Shown one piece after another: positions 1 through 7,760 of a stretch of DNA of 64,000 bases (the first letter of the stretch is position 1; every line of letters begins with the position of its first letter). The stretch is from NCBI GenBank assembly GCA_963712655.1, contig CAVQIT010000006.1, positions 310,001 to 374,000 on the forward strand, written 5' to 3'. A program made the translations under genes and the position numbers. The notes beneath the pieces are model-generated. The model was given only the letters and a program-made list of their open reading frames with translations. It searched no databases and was not told the origin of the DNA. The DNA is from Pollutimonas sp963712655 (GTDB lineage Bacteria > Pseudomonadota > Gammaproteobacteria > Burkholderiales > Burkholderiaceae_B).

Positions 1-1058
1 GTCAACGTGTTTTTTACAGCACTGCCGATTGCCGCACCTGCGACAAGTGGCACTATCGCACCATAGGTCATCCAGAGTGTGCCAAGTGTCCCAGACAGGC
101 CTCTGGCTACAGAGTGAGCGTCACGCATGGCTGCGGAGTTCTCTCTAATCTGCGCGGTGCCTTTAGCCGTGGCTTTAGTTAGCGCGCCTCTTCCTTTCTC
201 AAGTTGAGCCTGCGTGGCAGCAAGCTTTTTGGCATCGGCGTCCTCTTGCCTCAACATCGCCGCCAACGACGAACTCTTGGCCGGGTACATGCCAGAAGAT
301 GCAGTCAGCGAAGACACCTGCTGCATAGCCCTTGCGGAACCTTCAGAATCCTGCTGCCGCATAATGTCTGCGAACAACGTCTGCGATGCTTTAGGCGCCC
401 CAGTCGTTGCAGTCAGTGACTTAATAATCGAGGCGCGGGTTTTGACAAGTTGAGAGAACGCTACTTTGTCCTGTGCTTCCTCCTGCCGGAGCATCTCCGC
501 GAACACTGACTTCGAAGCTGTTGCCCCTTTGGTGTACTTGGGATTATCCAATGCTGTAAGTTGCGCAACTGCAGTCTTGCGTGCAGCCAGCAGTTGAGCC
601 TGCGTCACTTTATCTTGCGCCAGCCTAGCTGCGTCAATCTCTTTCAGGTTCTGCAGGTACTTGGCCTGGTTGCCCTTCATCTGATTGATGCGGCGAGCCT
701 CAGCAGCGAACTCAGTGGCATCCATTTTTTGGTTAAATTCTTTAACCTGGGCAAGGGTCCCGTCTTGAGCTAACTTGGTCGCACCCAGCACCTGCCCCAT
801 GCTGCGGGAAACGCGAAATTGCATAGCAGCGGTGCTTGTGCTGGATTTCTCCAGCATGTCCATAGCGCTGGTGTATTGATTGATGCCGGCCGTCGCGGCC
901 TTTGCATCCTTGGCCACTGAGGGTGCGACGACCGCTGTGTTGTTGACCGTTGCTGCAGTGGTAGCTACTGCAGCAAGGCTTGCCTTGAGCTTGTCAAGTT
1001 CAACGACCGATTGCCCTGTACGGACTTCGACTGATAGCGTGCTGGTTTGATCGGCCAT
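1..1058 (-). CDS. Tail tape measure protein (N-terminal part; cut by window edge)
   Basis: The frame is open from the ATG at 1058 down to base 1, giving 352 residues without a stop; the C-terminus lies outside the window. The tape measure fills the tail tube, sets tail length and leaves first during DNA ejection. The visible part is Ala/Gln/Lys-rich and helical, with three related segments (around residues 185-198, 228-240 and 265-277, each with a LRQE/MRQQ-type core) spaced about 40 residues apart, and a hydrophobic stretch near 322-348 that could be a membrane segment. It directly follows the frameshifted chaperone pair, the standard position for this gene. The call rests on position and composition; sequence identity was not tested. 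Confidence 0.85.
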   Translation of the reverse strand, partial: MADQTSTLSVEVRTGQSVVELDKLKASLAAVATTAATVNNTAVVAPSVAKDAKAATAGINQYTSAMDMLEKSSTSTAAMQFRVSRSMGQVLGATKLAQDGTLAQVKEFNQKMDATEFAAEARRINQMKGNQAKYLQNLKEIDAARLAQDKVTQAQLLAARKTAVAQLTALDNPKYTKGATASKSVFAEMLRQEEAQDKVAFSQLVKTRASIIKSLTATTGAPKASQTLFADIMRQQDSEGSARAMQQVSSLTASSGMYPAKSSSLAAMLRQEDADAKKLAATQAQLEKGRGALTKATAKGTAQIRENSAAMRDAHSVARGLSGTLGTLWMTYGAIVPLVAGAAIGSAVKNTL

Positions 1059-1068
1059 TTTCTGACTC

Positions 1069-1404
1069 TTATTTTTGTTTTTTTGACCACCACTCAAGGT
1101 GTGTGGCATCCATCGCCTGTACTAGCCTGGTCAGCTTCAGTGCGGGATACCCCTTCTGTATCTCCGCCATCTCCACGTAGGCCAGAACCTCACTAACCTG
1201 GATCGGTTGTAGCCCCACCTGATTGAATTCCCTCGCATTCGTCAGGATTCTGTAGGCTTCCCTGTACTTTTTACAGTCGGCCCTTAACTGAGGTCTTGAA
1301 TGCAAACGGGGGTTAATAACCCCCGTTCTTTTTTGTAGGTCCAACATTGAGGAGACTGCTGGACCCCACTCAAGCTCCCACTTGAGGACCTCTACGAGTT
1401 TTTT
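1069..1404 (-). CDS. Tail assembly chaperone, -1 frame extension (gpT-like part of a G-T fusion)
   Basis: This frame has no convincing start of its own: the first ATG (1347) lacks a Shine-Dalgarno sequence. It is open back to the A AAA AAC heptamer at 1404-1398 in the end of the upstream chaperone gene. A -1 slip there joins 134 upstream residues to about 109 of this frame, giving a 243-residue fusion. In lambda-like phages the short G and long GT chaperones both bind the tape measure and recruit tail tube subunits. The C-terminal part is hydrophobic and basic and ends in WWSKKQK, 10 bases before the tape-measure start. A GC-rich hairpin lies inside it at 1305-1327. Confidence 0.8.
   Translation of the reverse strand, partial: KKLVEVLKWELEWGPAVSSMLDLQKRTGVINPRLHSRPQLRADCKKYREAYRILTNAREFNQVGLQPIQVSEVLAYVEMAEIQKGYPALKLTRLVQAMDATHLEWWSKKQK
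1305..1327 (-). other. GC-rich hairpin inside the frameshift extension
   Basis: AACGGGGG and CCCCCGTT form a perfect 8-bp stem around a 7-base A/T loop. It starts about 70 bases downstream of the slippery heptamer, farther than the usual 5-9 base spacing of a stimulatory element, so a role in frameshifting is uncertain. It has no U tract and sits in coding sequence, so it is not an ordinary terminator. Confidence 0.55.
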
Positions 1405-1799
1405 TCTTGTTCAGCCTCTTGATGCAATCGGTACTGTTCTGCGTCGTCGGCCAAGTTCAGCAGCGCTGCACGGAAATCCCGCATCTCAGGTGGGCTCAGC
1501 AGCTTTATGACGTTGGCACGGCTGTAAGCCAGCACCTCACCCTTGAACCCTACATTCTTCCAACCGAGTACCAACGTGTCCGCTATCACGCCGCACATCA
1601 GCTTATCGGCAAGTTCGTCTGCAGCCTTGCCTCCTTCCTTCAGCTTTTTCTCGTTCTGGTCGTACGTCTCGGTCATAGCCGTCGAAAAGTTCTTGTTTCC
1701 CGAGCGTGCAATAAGGAAATCGGCACCGTGCAGGGTTCGCCATACGCCGTTCACTTCGGCGTCCAGATTTACTGCGAATTTTTGAAATACGTCTAGCAT
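1392..1799 (-). CDS. Tail assembly chaperone (gpG-like, zero frame)
   Basis: 135 residues, ATG at 1799, stop at 1392. It is acidic and helical, lies between the tail tube gene and the tape measure, and ends with EQEKNS over the slippery sequence, which together identify the short tail assembly chaperone. The product should bind the tape measure during tail assembly and be absent from the virion. Some ribosomes shift at 1398-1404 to make the longer fusion. Identification is by position, size and frameshift architecture. Confidence 0.82.
   Translation of the reverse strand: MLDVFQKFAVNLDAEVNGVWRTLHGADFLIARSGNKNFSTAMTETYDQNEKKLKEGGKAADELADKLMCGVIADTLVLGWKNVGFKGEVLAYSRANVIKLLSPPEMRDFRAALLNLADDAEQYRLHQEAEQEKNS
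1398..1404 (-). promoter_or_regulatory. Programmed -1 ribosomal frameshift site (A AAA AAC)
   Basis: Reading on the minus strand, the zero frame is GAA AAA AAC TCG TAG, so the heptamer A AAA AAC sits in the X XXY YYZ register two codons before the stop at 1392-1394. After a one-base slip back, the frame stays open through the downstream chaperone ORF. This is the classic siphovirus tail-chaperone arrangement. Confidence 0.8.
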
Positions 1800-1843
1800 G
1801 CGTGTCCTGTTGGTTTGGTGAGGGACATGGCCCTCTTTATTAT

Positions 1844-2791
1844 TTAGGGTGCTGCGGTGCGGGTGATTTTGATGGTGTGGCCGGAAGTCGGATCGAACAG
1901 CGCTTGGTAGTCGACGGCCATCTCAACGTCTGTATCGAGGCCCCCTGCAACCACTGTAGCTTTGGTGACCTTGACCTTTGGCAGCGAGAACGTGTACTTG
2001 TTGCCTGCCGCATCCTCCACACCCCATGACAAGGCGAAGGCCGTGTTGCTGACATACTTGCTGTAGATCACCCCATCAGCGAAGTAAACAGAGAAGGCGC
2101 CCGTTGGCTTGAATGTGCCAGCGTTGATAGTGCAGGCACCAAGGTTTCCCAACGCCTTCTGCGCCCGCAGGCCTGCATCCGTCGCTAGGCTGACCTTGCT
2201 GATTCCACAAGGGTAGGCGACTCCCGCGACTGTAAGGTCTGCAAAATTCGACGCCGAGTTCATCACTTCGGTCAGATCTGCAGGTGCCACTGCGGCAGGT
2301 ACACCCGTCACGCCGCCCGGAACCATGTCACGGCCCATGAACCCGAAACTGCCCGTCAGGATCGCCCCTATCGAGAAGTCCAGGCTCATCGTGTTGACGG
2401 CTTGGCCACGGTACAAGAAGAATTGGTTGATATCCGTGAATCCTTTCTCGATACTGAAGAAAGGTACAGACACCCCATTAGTCAAGGTATCGAAGTCACC
2501 GCTCACATCCGGGACCCATTCTCCACCAAGTGCTGCAGCAAGGAACTCGTCATACGTGCCGTAGGACAACTCGAACTGAATGTCGCCCGCAGTTTCCGCA
2601 CCTGTCTGCACCAGGTCTGCAATTTGTCGGTCAGCACGAATCTCTTTGCTGGTCTCTGTCGAAATGGTGAAATCTAGCGACTCACCTGTAAATCTAATGT
2701 CTTTGGAGGCGCCGACTGCGGGGGTTTGACCGAACTCGGCTTCAGGGATGACGCGCAGACGCGCAAGGTTGGATGATGCAGTAGCTGCCAT
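1844..2791 (-). CDS. Major tail tube protein
   Basis: 315 residues, ATG at 2791, preceded on the transcript by AATAATAATAAGAGG. The N-terminus (LRVIPEAEFGQTP, FTGESLDFTI, SKEIRADRQIADLVQTG) has the pattern of the siphovirus tail-tube family in which gpV-like subunits stack as hexameric rings. The C-terminal region after about residue 230 is also beta-rich and may form an extra surface domain. It lies between the tail terminator and the chaperone pair. About 90 bases upstream are free of genes and contain two small GC hairpins (2821-2834 and 2843-2857). Confidence 0.85.
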   Translation of the reverse strand: MAATASSNLARLRVIPEAEFGQTPAVGASKDIRFTGESLDFTISTETSKEIRADRQIADLVQTGAETAGDIQFELSYGTYDEFLAAALGGEWVPDVSGDFDTLTNGVSVPFFSIEKGFTDINQFFLYRGQAVNTMSLDFSIGAILTGSFGFMGRDMVPGGVTGVPAAVAPADLTEVMNSASNFADLTVAGVAYPCGISKVSLATDAGLRAQKALGNLGACTINAGTFKPTGAFSVYFADGVIYSKYVSNTAFALSWGVEDAAGNKYTFSLPKVKVTKATVVAGGLDTDVEMAVDYQALFDPTSGHTIKITRTAAP

Positions 2792-2883
2792 TCAAGGGCC
2801 TCTTATTATTATTGTTATCGGACCCCGGAAGGTCAGTCTACGCCCGCTTATTGCGGGTCATTTGACACAGGTCTATTTTAATG

Positions 2884-3324
2884 CTATGTGAGCCGGTTGG
2901 CAATAGGTAAACCGTCAAAGTAGAAAGGAACATACAGGGTTTCAAATACCCAACCTACAGCAGTTTTTTGTTTTCCCGCCGAAGGGATGAGAGTTTTCAC
3001 AGCCTCAAGGTTTATGGCCTTAAGTTCTTCCTTCATAAACGCCTGCATCGCAAGCATTGCTTTACTGCCCTTTCCTTCCCTTACCCCGAAGTGAAATTCA
3101 ATAGAGCCCCAAGTTCTGTCTATGGGCCTAGTAGCAATGGTTACCTGCTCAGAGTCCCCAAATACGACCTCGTAGTTGACAACCTTCTCCAGGGTATCCA
3201 TGTTGGGCTTCGTCCCGTTGTTACCGTATATCTCCACATCGCTGAACTCCGATGCTTCCCAAGTTGCAACAACCTTCGCCACAATGGCATTACGGGCATC
3301 TAGTGTTGAAAATACATCACTCAA
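2884..3324 (-). CDS. Tail terminator protein (DUF4128-like)
   Basis: 146 residues. The start is TTG at 3324, which overlaps the stop of the upstream gene as TTGA; a GAGGA Shine-Dalgarno lies a few bases before it. Size, alpha/beta pattern and position between a gp10-like minor protein and the tail tube match the tail terminator (gpU-like), which caps the tube and joins it to the head. The DUF4128 assignment is from memory of the pattern (FGVREGKGSKAMLAM core) and is moderately secure. Confidence 0.7.
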   Translation of the reverse strand: MSDVFSTLDARNAIVAKVVATWEASEFSDVEIYGNNGTKPNMDTLEKVVNYEVVFGDSEQVTIATRPIDRTWGSIEFHFGVREGKGSKAMLAMQAFMKEELKAINLEAVKTLIPSAGKQKTAVGWVFETLYVPFYFDGLPIANRLT

Positions 3325-3833
3325 AGTTTGGTCCTCGCTAATTTATTGGCCTGCAGCTTGCTCACGTTGATGTACTTCGGGAGTACTGCCATTAAGGCCT
3401 TGGCTATGGTTTCGCCTGTGTTGCCCACATAGGAGCGGAAGTTGATGGTGCCGTTCTCGATCTTCAACGCGTAGGGTTCAGCGTGGGCGGCCGAATTGGA
3501 CAAGTAAAAGGTGTCACCTAGTTTGTAGTTAGCGTCCCTACCTTTGTTCATGGCCTTGGCGTAAGTAATGGCTTGGCTGTCGCCGGCCCTAAACAGCCCT
3601 TTGTCTTGATCCAGCAGGTTCAACTCGTTGAAGGTCCGATTGATGCCGTTGATCGAGTATTGCCAATTGCCTACAAAATCCCCAGACGACTGGGGTGACG
3701 TTTGCAGTATTTCTCGGAACAACTCCACAGTTATGCCGTTGGCGACGTGCGCAGTCTCCGCCTCTACTTTGTCGAACCAACTGTCAAGGTGGTCGACGAA
3801 GGTGTCCACATTCTTGACTTGAACACTAATCAA
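3321..3833 (-). CDS. Head-tail joining / minor tail protein (HK97 gp10-like)
   Basis: 170 residues, TTG start at 3833 preceded by AGGGG and overlapping the upstream stop as TTGA. The segment with LQTSPQSSGDFVGNWQYSING followed by FYLSNSAAHAEPYALKIENG resembles HK97 gp10-family proteins, which join head to tail. Gene order (connectors, this gene, tail terminator, tail tube) supports the role. It shares 4 bases with each neighbour, so translation of the three genes is probably coupled. Confidence 0.65.
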   Translation of the reverse strand: MISVQVKNVDTFVDHLDSWFDKVEAETAHVANGITVELFREILQTSPQSSGDFVGNWQYSINGINRTFNELNLLDQDKGLFRAGDSQAITYAKAMNKGRDANYKLGDTFYLSNSAAHAEPYALKIENGTINFRSYVGNTGETIAKALMAVLPKYINVSKLQANKLARTKL

Positions 3834-4660
3834 GGTGCACCCCTGCGAAGGTGCAGGTAGTGAACATCACTCCTGAACTGTGTCGATATGACCGTCCAAT
3901 TACCCTCAACCAGCGTGATGCGTGTACCGTTGGCCGGCGCCGTCAAGGCTACCGCCTGCATGTCCCCTCTCTTAAAGGTCTCAGAGGCCTGGCTGAAGTA
4001 GGTGAAGTCCGACTGCCAACGCAGCTTTAGCACGGTGATAGGTATGTTTACGTCAGTCTCTATCTCTGTTACGGGGTCCATTGCCGACTTCTTTATAAGG
4101 CCGACCTCCAAGGCCCCTGTATCAAGCTCTTCGGCTACCGCGGCCAGGTGCCCTGCCGTCGCCGGATACGAAGCCATGATCGTGTGCAGCCTTCCGCCCA
4201 TATCTACGATGGAGTTGTTTGGTATGTGCTCTGCTCTGGAAAAGAAAATTTGCAGCTGGTTGAATTTACCGCTGCTGATCTCTGCTTCACTGGTTGATTT
4301 GACCCAAACTCGTGCGGCATATGCCTCGTGCGGATCTGTGGCTTCCAGCAGCTGCTTGACCGTGGACACCCTGGCCATGCCCTCCGCTTGATGCAATACG
4401 TGCTTTTCTCGTATGACCGCGCCTTTGAAAGCATCCATCTCGGTCACCCCAACCAACCAGTTCAGTCCGTGAAACTGAATGGTTAGTCTGGTCGGAAGCG
4501 CGGCGCCTGGTGCTACCTCAAATACACGGCGTTGCGCCGTGAGGCCATCCCGCTTACTTTCGTCAAAAACATCAAGCTGCCCAGTACCAAGTTCCTCACC
4601 AGAATAGGCGTCGAAGAACTTGGTGCGGTTGAAGTACTTGGCTGCCTTTGATAACTTCAT
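3830..4660 (-). CDS. Putative head closure / structural protein
   Basis: 276 residues, ATG at 4660. Beta-rich, with no catalytic motif. It lies between the adaptor-like gene and the gp10-like gene, where siphoviruses carry the head-closure (stopper) protein, but it is about twice the usual stopper length and may carry an extra domain. The last seven residues contain LHLRRG just before the overlapping TTGA junction. The role is inferred from position only. Confidence 0.5.
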   Translation of the reverse strand: MKLSKAAKYFNRTKFFDAYSGEELGTGQLDVFDESKRDGLTAQRRVFEVAPGAALPTRLTIQFHGLNWLVGVTEMDAFKGAVIREKHVLHQAEGMARVSTVKQLLEATDPHEAYAARVWVKSTSEAEISSGKFNQLQIFFSRAEHIPNNSIVDMGGRLHTIMASYPATAGHLAAVAEELDTGALEVGLIKKSAMDPVTEIETDVNIPITVLKLRWQSDFTYFSQASETFKRGDMQAVALTAPANGTRITLVEGNWTVISTQFRSDVHYLHLRRGAP

Positions 4661-4664
4661 CGAT

Positions 4665-5159
4665 TTACCCGCCTGTTACTGGGTCATATGCGGGGCTGAC
4701 ACGCAGTAATACTGTACGATCCACAGACACCGCCACCGACGAGGATAGGTCGTCCAAAGCCTTGATCAGCCGTCCGCGGAATAGGTCATACTGTTCCGAT
4801 AATCCCTTAAGCACATCTTTATAGGGTTCGCCAGAGAAGCGAGACATAGAAGCCTTTCCGTCTGACAGCGATTTAGGGCTAAACATTGGTAGGGCCAAGC
4901 CGAATTGCTTTGCAGCAGAATACGTGGAAAACGAACGTACAAGTTTGTACACCCTACCCTCCTTAACCGACCTATCCACTTCCCCTTTGGCAGCAATGGC
5001 TTCGTAGGTGGCTGCCAAGGTTGTGGAGATATCGAAGATATCCTCCTCAACACCTGTCGAGTACACCTCCAGACCTAGGGTGGTGTCCTCTAGCTCATCG
5101 TCGCTCACCCCTAGTGCTGCTCGGATGTCGTCGTAGTTGGTGTAGTCCGTCAGGATCAA
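4665..5159 (-). CDS. Head-tail connector (gp6-like adaptor)
   Basis: 164 residues, mostly helical, starting at TTG (5159) with GAGGAG about 7 bases upstream. The N-terminal MILTDYTNYDDIRAALGVSDDEL pattern (shown here only as its outline: D-Y-T, D-D-I-R-A-A-L-G-V) is typical of small adaptor proteins that dock on the portal ring. Gene order supports the call. Length is at the upper end for the family. Confidence 0.6.
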   Translation of the reverse strand: MILTDYTNYDDIRAALGVSDDELEDTTLGLEVYSTGVEEDIFDISTTLAATYEAIAAKGEVDRSVKEGRVYKLVRSFSTYSAAKQFGLALPMFSPKSLSDGKASMSRFSGEPYKDVLKGLSEQYDLFRGRLIKALDDLSSSVAVSVDRTVLLRVSPAYDPVTGG

Positions 5160-5162
5160 GGT

Positions 5163-5450
5163 TTACTCCTCAGCTGGGGTGAGCTTCTTGGCAGCAACCT
5201 GCCGTTCGATCCATCCGGTGCTCACTGCACGTGTTGGTGTGCCTTCGATCCACTGTCCTTCTTCGGGGTCCCACATGCTGCCACCTGAGACGGTCTTCAC
5301 ATTAACGTACTCCTTCTTCTTTGCCTTGCTGGCGGCCTTGGCTTCAGCAATTTGCAAGTCGCTTGGCTGGTCTCGGATGGACTGGGCAGCCGAGGTTGTC
5401 TCTACTGGCGTCTTGGGCTCTGCTGCTTTGTTATTGTTGGCTACGGCCAT
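5163..5450 (-). CDS. Small hydrophilic protein of the head module (lambda FI-like position)
   Basis: 95 residues, ATG at 5450 with AGGAG 7 bases before it. The N-terminal half is low-complexity, rich in Ala/Lys/Glu; the C-terminal half carries a short ordered-looking patch (GGSMWDPEEGQWIEG). It sits just downstream of the capsid gene, where lambda has FI, an accessory to DNA packaging. No motif proves function. Confidence 0.5.
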   Translation of the reverse strand: MAVANNNKAAEPKTPVETTSAAQSIRDQPSDLQIAEAKAASKAKKKEYVNVKTVSGGSMWDPEEGQWIEGTPTRAVSTGWIERQVAAKKLTPAEE

Positions 5451-5473
5451 TTACTGCTCCTGTTTAGTAAGTG

Positions 5474-5501
5474 CTAAAGGGTGGCCGAAGCCACCCTTTA
5501 G
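5474..5501 (-). other. 12-bp UUCG hairpin between capsid gene and next gene
   Basis: CTAAAGGGTGGC pairs perfectly with GCCACCCTTTAG; on the transcript (minus strand) the loop is TTCG, the very stable UUCG tetraloop. No U tract follows, so it is more likely an mRNA-stabilising or attenuating element behind the highly expressed capsid gene than a full terminator. Confidence 0.65.
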
Positions 5502-5509
5502 GTTTAGGC

Positions 5510-6694
5510 TTATTTCAGTTCGAGAACCGAGAAGCTTTGGTCGAACAAGCGCATTGCGGCGGAGCCAGAATCCCATCGCATTTCGTTGCTACGAGCGATA
5601 ACGTCCTTCGCCGTGGCTTGGTAGTTCGCCGACAGGCTGTTCACTCGTTGCACCGCGAATCGGCTATCCAGGCCCATCAATGTTCCGGCTGGCCAGTCTG
5701 CGTGGTCGGTGACGAACACATCTACTTCAGCGGGAATGAGCGGATTGGCCACGCGCATCTGCGAATCAATGCGCGGCGAGGTTGGGTTATCGCCTGTGAT
5801 GACTGGTTTGCCTGTGCGATTCTCAATCGCAAGTGCGCCGTCGATGTCAGTGATAATCCAGTTGATGCGTCGGTAGCTTCGTCCACGGTACAGCCACTTC
5901 ACCCAGGCTTCGTGCGTGATCTTGCCAACTGTGGTGCTTGCGGCGTCCAGATCTGAGGCGTCAACGTACATACCGGCGATGGCGGACAGAGCCGACATTT
6001 TCATGTCCTCGTCGCCATTGAGCAAGGCAAGGATATTCTCACCTGCACGCGCATCGCGCTGCACAGCTACTTGACGCGCAACCGATAGGGCCAAAACATC
6101 CAGACCTACGTTGTCTTGTGCTTGATCAGACCACTGAACACCCAAGGATTCCGATGAGACTGACTGGCTTCGATCCGAAACGGTCAGCAACAGCATGTTG
6201 GTCGGACGAGCCAACTGGGCAACAGGCTGACTACGGCCTTTCTCAGGGCCGTCGTAATTCAACACTGCTCGCCTGAACTCGGAACCCTCTATCGTCTCGG
6301 TCACGGCAACGAAGCGATCAAACGCGGCTGCCGAGGTGTCAAGGTCTTCGGCAAGCTTGTCTTCGATGGTCGACAAGATGGCGGCTTGGTACAGGATGCG
6401 GCTTTGGGGCACGTCGTTGCGAGTAGCTGCGGCCGCATCCATGCCGCAGGGGCCTGTGCCTTCCATCACATCTTTGATGCGGGTGGCCCGAATGCCGTTT
6501 TTGCGGTCGTTCTTGGTGAACAGGCCTAGCGAAGCGCACATCTGTTTGAAGGCAGGCGCATCGCCTTCCTTCACAGGGTGGCGCTGGTTGATCAACGACT
6601 CGACCGAGATCTTGGCTTCATGAGCCTCGCGGTAAATGTTGGTGTCAAGGGCGACTTGCTGCATAGCGCCCGTTTTGTCCTGATAACTGGCCAT
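5510..6694 (-). CDS. Major capsid protein (HK97 fold)
   Basis: 394 residues, ATG at 6694 preceded by AATAATAAGGAATAATAAAA (Shine-Dalgarno AAGGA). The gene follows scaffold and decoration genes and has the size, position and texture of an HK97-fold capsid protein: a charged N-terminal arm, a long helix region around residues 100-160, and a beta-rich C-terminal half (VFVTDHADWPAGTLMGLDSRFAVQRV). Because a protease/scaffold gene lies upstream, N-terminal cleavage is possible but no site can be named. The 12-bp UUCG hairpin follows it. Confidence 0.85.
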   Translation of the reverse strand: MASYQDKTGAMQQVALDTNIYREAHEAKISVESLINQRHPVKEGDAPAFKQMCASLGLFTKNDRKNGIRATRIKDVMEGTGPCGMDAAAATRNDVPQSRILYQAAILSTIEDKLAEDLDTSAAAFDRFVAVTETIEGSEFRRAVLNYDGPEKGRSQPVAQLARPTNMLLLTVSDRSQSVSSESLGVQWSDQAQDNVGLDVLALSVARQVAVQRDARAGENILALLNGDEDMKMSALSAIAGMYVDASDLDAASTTVGKITHEAWVKWLYRGRSYRRINWIITDIDGALAIENRTGKPVITGDNPTSPRIDSQMRVANPLIPAEVDVFVTDHADWPAGTLMGLDSRFAVQRVNSLSANYQATAKDVIARSNEMRWDSGSAAMRLFDQSFSVLELK

Positions 6695-6726
6695 TTTTAT
6701 TATTCCTTATTATTTGGCTTGTGGGC

Positions 6727-7140
6727 TTATACGCGGCGAATGACGCCGGGATGTACAACTTCCCATAGGTACTTCAATTGCGTAGCGGCGGCGTATTCGG
6801 CAGGTGCGACATAAGCCTTTACCTTCGTCACACCTGTGGTGCCGGAAGCAGGATTGGTGTCAACGACCACCAGCGTGCCAAACGTCAGGGCACCCGTGTC
6901 AACCTCCTGGTAGCCGGTGTCATCCACGCCGCCAAGCTTGAAGCCGTCTACCGTAGCCGGCTCGATGCCGGTGACAAAGCCAAAGATCTGATCGCCGGTT
7001 CCAGCCAGCACAACCTGGCTAACATCGCCCAGTTTTACTGCCTTACCCTTGTCCTGATCGACAATGGGCGCCAGCTTCGTTCCCATGCGGAACGTTTCTG
7101 CAACAACACCCAGGGTCGGGCGGACTTGAAACTTAGCCAT
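6727..7140 (-). CDS. Head decoration protein (gpD-like)
   Basis: 137 residues, ATG at 7140, AGGAG upstream. Beta-rich and Gly/Val/Thr-rich, located between the S49 protease/scaffold gene and the capsid gene exactly as lambda D lies between C/Nu3 and E. Such proteins bind as trimers at the capsid three-fold axes and stabilise the expanded head. Identification is by position, size and composition. Confidence 0.75.
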   Translation of the reverse strand: MAKFQVRPTLGVVAETFRMGTKLAPIVDQDKGKAVKLGDVSQVVLAGTGDQIFGFVTGIEPATVDGFKLGGVDDTGYQEVDTGALTFGTLVVVDTNPASGTTGVTKVKAYVAPAEYAAATQLKYLWEVVHPGVIRRV

Positions 7141-7166
7141 TTTGTAGTTCTCCTAATGAGCTAGTT

Positions 7167-7760
7167 TTAGGTAGCAGCAAGTTGGGCGGCCCGGAGGCTG
7201 TCCACTGCAACTGGTTTGGAATTGGTGTCGGTATTTGGGTCCACTGCAGCGACACCGCCTACCTTGTAGTTCTTGGTGAAGTCAGCGCTCAGGTTGGTGT
7301 GCGCTGCAAGAACGTCGGTCACCGAGGACGCATCGAAGCTGGTCACGCTATGGTTGAGCGCTACCTGCATGGCGTTGATCGACTTAACCGCAATTGCCTT
7401 GAGGCCAGATGCTGATGCCTCCAGCGCAGCGACCGTTGTCGAAAGAGATTTGTTTTCAACCTTGGCGTCGATGAGCGACTCATTGCAATCTTTGAGTTGC
7501 GCCTTGAGCAGGTCGACCGCAGAATTGTCACTAACTACTTCGTTTTTGACAATAAATGGAGAGCCCTCATCGGCAGCAGCGGCAGCAGCGGCAGCGGCAT
7601 CGGCTGCAGCCAAAGCGTCAGCAGTTGCTTGCGCCTCTGCCAGTGCGGCTGCAACGGCCTCAGCGTCGGCGGCGACTTCATTTGCGGGGATTAGGCCGTT
7701 TGCGACCAGTGCGGCCTCTACTGCCGATACGAGCGTTTTTTTATTATTAATGTTGGGCAT
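7167..7760 (-). CDS. Nested scaffold protein (Nu3-like, internal in-frame start)
   Basis: In frame within the protease gene, an ATG at 7760 (residue 297 of the long form, beginning MPNINNKK) is preceded by AGGAG five bases upstream, a far better ribosome site than expected by chance inside a gene. Translation from here gives 197 residues: Ala-rich linker, then a helical acidic region. This is the lambda C/Nu3 arrangement, in which the shorter product is the internal scaffold needed for capsid assembly and is later removed. Confidence 0.7.
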   Translation of the reverse strand: MPNINNKKTLVSAVEAALVANGLIPANEVAADAEAVAAALAEAQATADALAAADAAAAAAAAADEGSPFIVKNEVVSDNSAVDLLKAQLKDCNESLIDAKVENKSLSTTVAALEASASGLKAIAVKSINAMQVALNHSVTSFDASSVTDVLAAHTNLSADFTKNYKVGGVAAVDPNTDTNSKPVAVDSLRAAQLAAT

